A stretch of 64,000 nt of DNA. Source: Megamerina dolium. Its lineage: Eukaryota > Arthropoda > Insecta > Diptera > Megamerinidae. The notes under the pieces are model-generated. The model was not told the DNA's origin, made no database searches, and saw only the letters and a program-made list of their open reading frames with translations. The number at the start of each line of letters is the position of its first letter. Positions within the stretch are counted from its first letter, which is position 1. The translations under genes were made by a program, and so were the position numbers. Shown one piece after another: positions 57,440-64,000 of this stretch. The stretch is from assembly GCA_963854835.1 (NCBI GenBank), contig OY978527.1:37887040-37951039 (forward strand), given 5' to 3'.

Positions 57440-58260
57440 CCCGATACTAAAAAAAAATTATGAACGAAAAAGTATTTGTAATTATAAATTAGCAATGAGA
57501 ACGAAATTTTAAGAATTTTCATCATTGAAAGTTTTTTTCTTTAAATTCCACAACAACAACAACAACAACTACAAAAATATGCAATATTTCATTGGCGATC
57601 TGACGATTTTTTTAGGGAAAATTGAATTAAAATATCACAAATTTGTGTGTATGATTAGAATACATTCATTTTGATACAATGGGGGGAAATTACCTTCTAC
57701 GGTGTTCTCCGACCTATCCACTTCTATGTATCAACGCATGCATTACTAACAATAGCAACAACACAGCAGTGACATAAATTAGAACACCGCAAAAGTGTGA
57801 ACATCAAATAAGAAAAACAAAAAGCAAACGAGCAACGAACAACGAAAATTCCGTAAAGGAATTTTACATTATTTATTTGTTGTTGTTGTTGTTGTTGTTG
57901 TTGTTAATATTGAGATTTATATGCTTACATACCTGTATACCCATGCAGAGTAATCGAATTGGTCTAGCAATGGCAATTTCACTAGTCTATGACTAGTTTC
58001 CTCTTCGATTGTTATTCCATACGTGTCACTAATTGGTCTTACACCATTTCGTGGCAATCAATAACTAGTCTGATGGAACCAGACCAGCAATCACATATGG
58101 TAGAACTGCTTAGTGTACAGAAAGGGCAATTTTAATAACTAAAATTAATAACTATTAATTAAAGAAATCAATTATCATATGTATAAGCTTAAACACAAAC
58201 TTTCTTTCATAAAAACATTTTACATTTGTGGATGAGTTTTTTTTTACAATTGCAATGCTT
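57440..58260. other. Unassigned, with GTT/CAA microsatellites
   Basis: (CAA)n at about 57549-57568 and (GTT)n at about 57879-57905. No gene recognised. Confidence 0.45.
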
Positions 58261-58274
58261 CCGTAGCTCTACTA

Positions 58275-58335
58275 AAAAAAATAAATAAATATGTGGCACT
58301 TAAAGCCCCAAAGGGCTCATTGGCCGAGCATCTCT
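58275..58335 (-). repeat. 61 bp SINE 3' end with perfect 14 bp target-site duplication
   Basis: CCGTAGCTCTACTA occurs at 58261-58274 and again at 58336-58349. Between them lies a (TTTA)n-like tail followed by the complement of the SINE 3' end (GGCCAATGAGCCCTTTGGGG). It is a severely 5'-truncated insertion. Confidence 0.88.
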
Positions 58336-58626
58336 CCGTAGCTCTACTACTGGAAAAATTAAATACGTGATTTTTAGGGCCAATCCTTTCTTTTATAGAT
58401 GAAACTTTCATGTTGCTGATGTAACTAATAACTAATCCCTACAGGATATACACATATGTAAGTATATTAACGTAATGTATGCGATAAAGTAGGTGTGTGA
58501 AACTAAGAGTGTGTGTGTGTGTGTGCGCCAAATGTTCACACAGCGTCGCACAGTGGGAATGCTCAATAAAAGCGAGTGCTTAAAATTTACTTAATTAAAT
58601 TATTTTTCTTTTTAAGTTGAAGTACT

Positions 58627-58971
58627 ACAGATTATACGCTGAGATGTACCTGCAGAATTCCAAGAACCGCGAGTACAGGTCGATAGTATACCTATACGTT
58701 AACGACGAAAATGGCAATAAATTTTTGTGAATTCAATGAACCCACCATCAACGAATTTCATCATTATATGACAGCCAATATTTGTTATATGAAAGGTTCT
58801 TGGAATTCCGTAGCTTACTGTTATCTCACCGCATTAGATTCAAAGCGTAACTCTTTATTTATGGACAAAACATTAGTTGTCTCTAATTTTTCTTCGCAGA
58901 AATATACAAAGTGTGTAAATATTGTATTTCACAATTTGAATTTTTTTTTTTTGGCTTGCGAATGTTATTAG
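58627..58971 (+). other. Unrecognised short open frames with an internal inverted repeat
   Basis: One frame from about 58627 reads YRLYAEMYLQNSKNREYRSI and stops near 58730. Another from 58711 reads MAINFCEFNEPTINEFHHYM onward for 86 codons. GAATTCCAAGAACC (near 58655) and GGTTCTTGGAATTC (near 58794) are inverse copies. Function unknown; no domain recognised. Confidence 0.25.
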
Positions 58972-59047
58972 TAGTATTAGAAGGGGCCTACTTACCCTTG
59001 TGACGTCAAAGCTAAAGTTGCATTTCAGCCGGGTATTGAAACCATGA
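58970..59047 (-). repeat. SINE fragment, internally deleted
   Basis: TATTAGAAGGGGCCTACTTA, CTTGTGACGTCA and CAGCCGGGTATTGAAACC are in the order of the reverse-complement SINE, with the middle part missing. Confidence 0.5.
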
Positions 59048-59296
59048 CCATAGTGAAATTTTGGAATTCTTATTTTTATGTTTATGCCATCAACAAAACT
59101 ACTTAATACGAATGTATGCTGTTGCTTCCCAAGAATAGACGAGTCTACGTCCCGGAAGCACTCGACCACGTGGTCGACCAAGGTCCATTCACTTCATCAG
59201 AATACGGAAATGCTTTGTAGGGGAACAAAACGAAGCATTTCCGTATTTTTGCTGCTACAACAACAACAACAACAACCACAACAATATATAGAAATT

Positions 59297-60396
59297 CAGG
59301 ATGGTCCATATTCAAGTTTCTTTTAAAAAATTCAAAAATATTAACAAAATTTATTTTTTTCCGTATATTATTTGTTTATTCGTTTATTTGTTTGTGGGTG
59401 CCGTAGCTCAGTGGTTAGTGTGTTCGCCTTCTGATCTGTAGGTCGTGGTTCAATCCCCGGCTGATGCATAACAAATTTAATATCGATAAGATTTTTCTTT
59501 CGAATGGTACCCACCTGTCGGCAAGCAATTGGCAATTCTTCCGACAGTAACAACTTGCCATGAAAAAGCTTCTAAAAGAACTCTGTGACAAAGCTCAGAA
59601 AAAGCGATGTCACAAGTGTTCTGCCGTTCGGAACCGGTTAAAATAAGTAGGTCCCTTCTAATACTGTCCAAATTTAAGACGCACAACAGTAATGGAAGAG
59701 AAGCTTGCCAATGAGCCCTTTGGGGCTTTAAGTGCCACATATATATATATATATATATATATTTGTTTATTCGAAAGAGCAAAAGTTTCCATTATTTATG
59801 GAATATGACTTAACTCATGGGACTCCATCTATCAAACCAGTTTGCCACGGCCTTGGTGATAGTTTTTTTGTTCTATCTCACGATTGGCTTGCTCGATATT
59901 CCTCGTTAACATCAGCATTCCACCAGCATTCCAAAAAATAAAAAGTCTAACGGCGTCAAATCGCAGCTCCTAGGTGGCTGCTGAAACCATCTGCTGATCG
60001 TCCAAGACCATCTGTTCAATTTCCATGCACACAAAATCGTTTATCATGCCTCTGTGGTGCTCACCGTTGACCGAAATGACTTTTCCAGCAGCATTTTCGG
60101 AGAAATCTGATGAAATGTGCGGGTTTTCCGATCCCCAGTTGCAGCAGTTTTGCTTGTTAATATAAAGCGCATCGTAAGAAAAGCTGAAAGGAACTTATTT
60201 TCAACAAACCCATTGTTTGGGCTACACAGCATTGACTTTGGCAATAAGTTTGAATAATTTCAGAACGTTTTTCAAGCGTAAAGCGACTCATTTCATTCCG
60301 TGGAGATATGATACTGACTTTTTGTCAAAATTTCCAGCGGGAAAGAGTTGTCATTGTAAAAGTCGATCGAAAAAAAAAAACTGATGGTCCATCCTG
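59297..60396 (-). mobile_element. mariner-type element carrying a nested SINE
   Basis: The ends CAGGATGGTCCAT and the inverse of CAGGATGGACCAT bound the unit. The minus-strand start is MSRFTLEKRSEIIQTYCQSQ (near 60292). Later pieces read AAGKVISVNGEHHRGMINDF then SCDLTPLDFLFFGML-type sequence across a shift. Much of the catalytic core is deleted. The SINE at 59394-59760 sits inside its 3' part. Confidence 0.65.
59394..59760 (+). repeat. tRNA-derived SINE, full length, intact target-site duplication
   Basis: ATTTGTTTATTCG flanks it at 59370-59382 and 59761-59773. The A box (59404-59414) is perfect and the B box (59447-59457) good. The body is complete and ends GGGGCTTTAAGTGCCACAT followed by a (AT)n tail. 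It is inserted in a mariner. Confidence 0.92.
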
Positions 60397-60515
60397 TAAT
60401 TAATTGAGTTCCAGAGACTTTTTTATACTCCCAAAAAAACAAATATGACTCAAACCACTCGACCCTCTCCCATTGCCAAATATACTTATTTTTAGACGAG
60501 ATATCACGCAAGCTT

Positions 60516-60881
60516 AAATAAATATGTGGCCCACATAAAGCCCCAAAGGGCTCATTGGCCGAGCTTCTCTTCCATTACTGTTGTGCGTCTTAAATTTTGG
60601 ACAATATTAGAAGGGACCTACTTATTTTAGCCGGTTCCAAACGGCAGAACACTTGTGACATCACTTTTTCTGAGCTTTGTCACAGAGTTCTTTAAGAAGC
60701 TTTTTCATGGCAAGTTGTTACTGTCGGAAGAATTGCCAATTGCTTGCCGACAGGTGGGACCCTTCGAAAGAAAAATCTTATCGATATTAAATTTGTTATG
60801 CATCAGCCGGGGATTGAACCACCGACCTACAGATCAGAAGGCGAACACACTAACCACTGAGCTACGGCACCCATTTATTTT
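60516..60881 (-). repeat. tRNA-derived SINE, full length, intact target-site duplication
   Basis: TATCACGCAAGCTT flanks it at 60502-60515 and 60882-60895. It is very similar by eye to the 59394 copy, but on the opposite strand. The 3' tail is ATTTATTT-like. Frames reading PTDQKANTLTTELRHP across SINE heads are spurious. Confidence 0.92.
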
Positions 60882-60895
60882 TATCACGCAAGCTT

Positions 60896-62539
60896 TTCAT
60901 AAACCGTCAACTTTTTAACAAGTGGAGACAATTTTTAAATAATGCATAATTTTAATATTATGATTTGTTCAAGTTGATAACGTTTTAAAATCTAGTCACT
61001 GTAAGGGTTTTGCGTTCTAAAACGACGCTTACACAAACTATCCGGATTTTGAGTGTCGATATGTATGTGGGTGCCACAGTATGCGTTGCAGCGTGTCGCA
61101 GCACAGTGCAATGACGCATACGAAAGAATTCAGAACAACGCAGCATCAATGTGCACCGTAGCATTTTTTTTTTTGAAACGTCAAAAGGGACATTCACATA
61201 AAATGTGAAAAGAAATTAGAAATTACGTACCCATGTTGATTGGAGGTGGGTTGGGGGAACACAGCGGAATTGAAGAATATTGTCGCGTCACTTATGATTA
61301 TGTCGTTATATTTAAGTAGGCACAACAACAACAACAGCAACAACAACAATCATGCAAACAGCAACAATGTGGTGACGATAATCATGAAAATTAGGAATAG
61401 CACACACTAACAAATATAAAATTATTTCGTTCAGCTATTTTGGTGATGATGATGATGGTTTGCGGCAAGTCCGATCATCGATAGAAAATTGCAACAAAAA
61501 AAAAATACACACATTCATTCCCCGATGCTGTTGCACTAGTTGTGCTTTGCTGTTGATGATAATGATGCGCCCATTTTATGTGACGTCGCATAATATAGCT
61601 ACCGGTGAGCCACTTGACGTTTTTTTTTTTCTTGGTTTTTCTTTTGTTTTGATTTATTTTTAGTTACATCTCAGGAATGTTGTTAAATTAAATTTATGTG
61701 TGTGTATGTATGTGTATTTGTAATAATAACGACAATAACAACAAATATGAAGAAAAATTTAGAACATTACATTCTTAAAGTGTAGCGTTGTAGTTGCGGC
61801 CGGCGCCTTAGTTGTCAATGTGAGAGAAACTAAAAATACCAACGTGTAAATGCACACTTAAATAGGCCCAACAAAAAATTATCTCAAATATATAGAAACA
61901 TCTATACATAACACGTATTTAAATATATGGATGTAATCATGTCCAAATGGGCACTTGTACATACACATGTGACCATATATATACGTACATTTTTGTACGG
62001 TACTCGTAACTACGTAATTCTACTGTGTGTGGATGTTCAGTTCAATAAACTTTTCATTATTTTCTTACGTCACGTCAAATTAAATTACATACCATGTACT
62101 CTTCGTACGTATGCAAGTGTCCGTTATATTGTGTGTGTCGTGTTCCCAGATCAAGAGGTCAATGAGAATAGATACGAATATGTACACACGTACTTTGCGA
62201 TGATAATTATCATTCAATTGTCAAATGTGAAGCTATATTATTAATGATGATTATTTTTCTGTTCATTTGGCATGATTCAATGTTAATCATTATCGCAATC
62301 GTCATCGTTATCATTGCGCATTCTGATTATCGTGTTGGTGATCTTCTAAACTCGAAGAAAATGCCCTTCGATGCAATCGCGAATTGTTAACCAAGAAAAT
62401 CTAGTTTTGTGACTGAAAATAATAGACTAGTTCTCATAAATATCTATAGAAACTTATATGATCATATTCTCCAGGTTCTTTGTAAAACAACTCAGTGATC
62501 TGTTAGATCGTTTTGCTTCGTCAAGTAGTAGGGTACTAT
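60896..62539. other. Unassigned AT-rich DNA with CAA repeats
   Basis: (CAA)n near 61323-61350, a (GAT)n near 61443-61456 and other short repeats. No gene recognised. If d4 has downstream exons they are not visible here. Confidence 0.45.
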
Positions 62540-63335
62540 GGGTCGAAGATGGAAGATGGCAGTGCGGGTGTGGGAATTGTTGGACCAAGATTTCGGAGAG
62601 CAATCGCAACGGGGAAAAGAGCTTCAATCTTTAAGCCGGAGGTGCATGCCTTAGAGGTACGTGCGAGAGAATGAATACACAGAGGCACCCATGGTACAAA
62701 AATATGCATTCTTTAGGACAGCCAGGCGGCTCTAAAGTCCTTGGCAAAATTCCCGTTTCAATCGAGGTTGATTTGGGATTGTTTTAAACTTCTCAATGCC
62801 CTGGCAGCAAAGAATCCTGAATGTGGGTGCCGGAACATGAGGACCACGAGGGAAACGAAATGACCGACTCCCTTGCAAAGGAGTGCGCAAGCACTTCTTT
62901 CTTTGGACCAGAGCCATTCTGCGGGGTTACAAATAGTTTCATAAACAACTTGATATGTGAAAAGGAGAAACGGGATCTACTCGACTACTGAAGAGACCAA
63001 ACGGGCATGCGGCAGTCGACTTATTGATCCCGCACAAGTTAGGGTGGATGTTGTTCTTAACTTCAGCAGAAATGACATAAATCTCCACACAGAGCTGCTC
63101 ACTGAGCACTGTAGACTCAATTACCATATGAAGAAAATAGATGTGGTAGAAAACGATATCGGTCGATTCTGTCATGAGGAGCATGAAACATCGGAACATT
63201 TTCTATGCAATTGCCCAGCGGTGGCAAGACGTAGACTTGATTACCTAGGTAATGGAATCTTGACTCCAAACTACATGGGTAAAATCAAGCCCACAGCAAT
63301 TATAAGATTTACAAATAGTCTAGAATTATTTTAGT
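62540..63335 (+). mobile_element. LINE-B relic: RNase H and C-terminal zinc motif
   Basis: GSKMEDGSAGVGIVGPRFRR then SIFKPEVHALEV is an RNase H start whose catalytic Asp is lost (YGSK in place of TDGS). An open stretch follows (62957-63334) with LLTEHCRLNYHMKKIDVVEN, CHEEHETSEHFLCNCPAVAR (a CCHC-like C-terminal motif) and GKIKPTAIIRFTNSLELF, ending in a stop. This end is typical of RNase H-bearing LINEs. It is the best-preserved 3' end of the family here. Confidence 0.75.
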
Positions 63336-64000
63336 TGGGTAATATGCGCACGAAAGATCTTTTAGGTTGCAGTGCATTGAATAGCCTGAATGAGTAAGAT
63401 AGTGCATAACTCCCAATTTATAAAGCAGTGCTGAAGCGAGCAGACCTCATATACAAAAGTAAATTATTTTACACAAAGTTTGTTCCAGAACAATTCGAGA
63501 ATTCTCTGGGAAACACTTTCCTATGCCTCTTCAATAATTTTGATACAGGCAACGATGTGGAAAAGGTCTTTCCAAAACTCTTAGTGTGTGATTGGTTCCA
63601 TCAGTCACTTCAAAGCAACGCTGGAATAAGTCTTTAATGTAGAGATTCTTGAATTTCTAAATAACTTACTGCTTCATAGGCTGAAGTCGTGGAGCGATGT
63701 TAGTAGAAAAACGTGAGTTTTGATTAATTTGAGCTCTGCAATGAGATCCCTAGTTTATGGGAAGGAGCATTGTCCATAACAAGGCAACGTATGAAGTGGT
63801 AAATCCATCTTAATCAAATATTTCATCACAGACGAAGCAAAAACTTTATTGACCCTCCTTCAAAACTTTGTTGGACCTTCATATGACACTTAGCCTGCTC
63901 TTGTCGGAAATATGCTTTTTGAAGGTGCGTGAATTCTTTGAATGAGAGACGAGGAGTGGTTTTATTTTAAAATCACCTCTTCCTGTGGCACAAAAAAGCA
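63336..64000. other. LINE-B 3' flank and unassigned DNA to window end
   Basis: GGTTGCAGTGCATTGAATAG near 63365 may be LINE-B 3' UTR. A 69-codon frame at 63428-63637 (RADLIYKSKLFYTKFVPEQF region) is unrecognised. Confidence 0.35.

Noticed and set aside
59368..59553. Frame reading PTDQKANTLTTELRHP, also at 60655-60918
   Set aside because: It is the antisense translation of the SINE tRNA-like head, repeated at each copy.

Overview
This is nuclear DNA from a fly, most likely a higher dipteran with a larger genome than Drosophila. It is AT-rich, has GT-AG introns and AATAAA signals, and its proteins read like Drosophila orthologs. A tephritid-type fly fits, but that is an inference. Six host genes were found; the rest is largely transposable-element (TE) debris.

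Layout: a mitochondrial ribosomal protein gene (mRpL22, +) converges on a nine-finger C2H2 gene resembling TFIIIA (-). Three co-oriented membrane-traffic genes follow: NECAP (clathrin accessory protein), Arfrp1 (trans-Golgi ARF-like GTPase) and AP-1gamma (large subunit of the trans-Golgi clathrin adaptor AP-1). AP-1gamma spans 13835-45607 with 15 coding exon positions that join in phase. It has two alternative coding first exons that share phase 2, and its introns are filled with mobile elements. After a 5 kb gap lies d4 (DPF/Requiem, BAF45-type chromatin protein), whose PHD fingers are not visible. The last 12 kb holds only mobile-element relics and unassigned DNA.

Mobile elements: at least ten Tc1/mariner-type copies of several families; a Tc1-like element with inverted/direct repeat (IR/DR) ends; two LINE families (LINE-A with a YADD reverse transcriptase, LINE-B with endonuclease and RNase H); two copies of a TIR-MITE; a small palindromic element; a piggyBac-like relic; and nine copies of a tRNA-derived SINE. 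Three SINE copies keep 13-14 bp target-site duplications. Three different mariner-type elements carry internal segmental duplications.

The most rewarding items are the SINE family, the alternative N-termini of AP-1gamma, the nested insertions in its last intron, and the trafficking-gene cluster. I saw no CRISPR array, prokaryotic operon or clearly new protein system. Exon joins were worked out by hand from splice sites, reading phase and remembered family similarity, without database searches.
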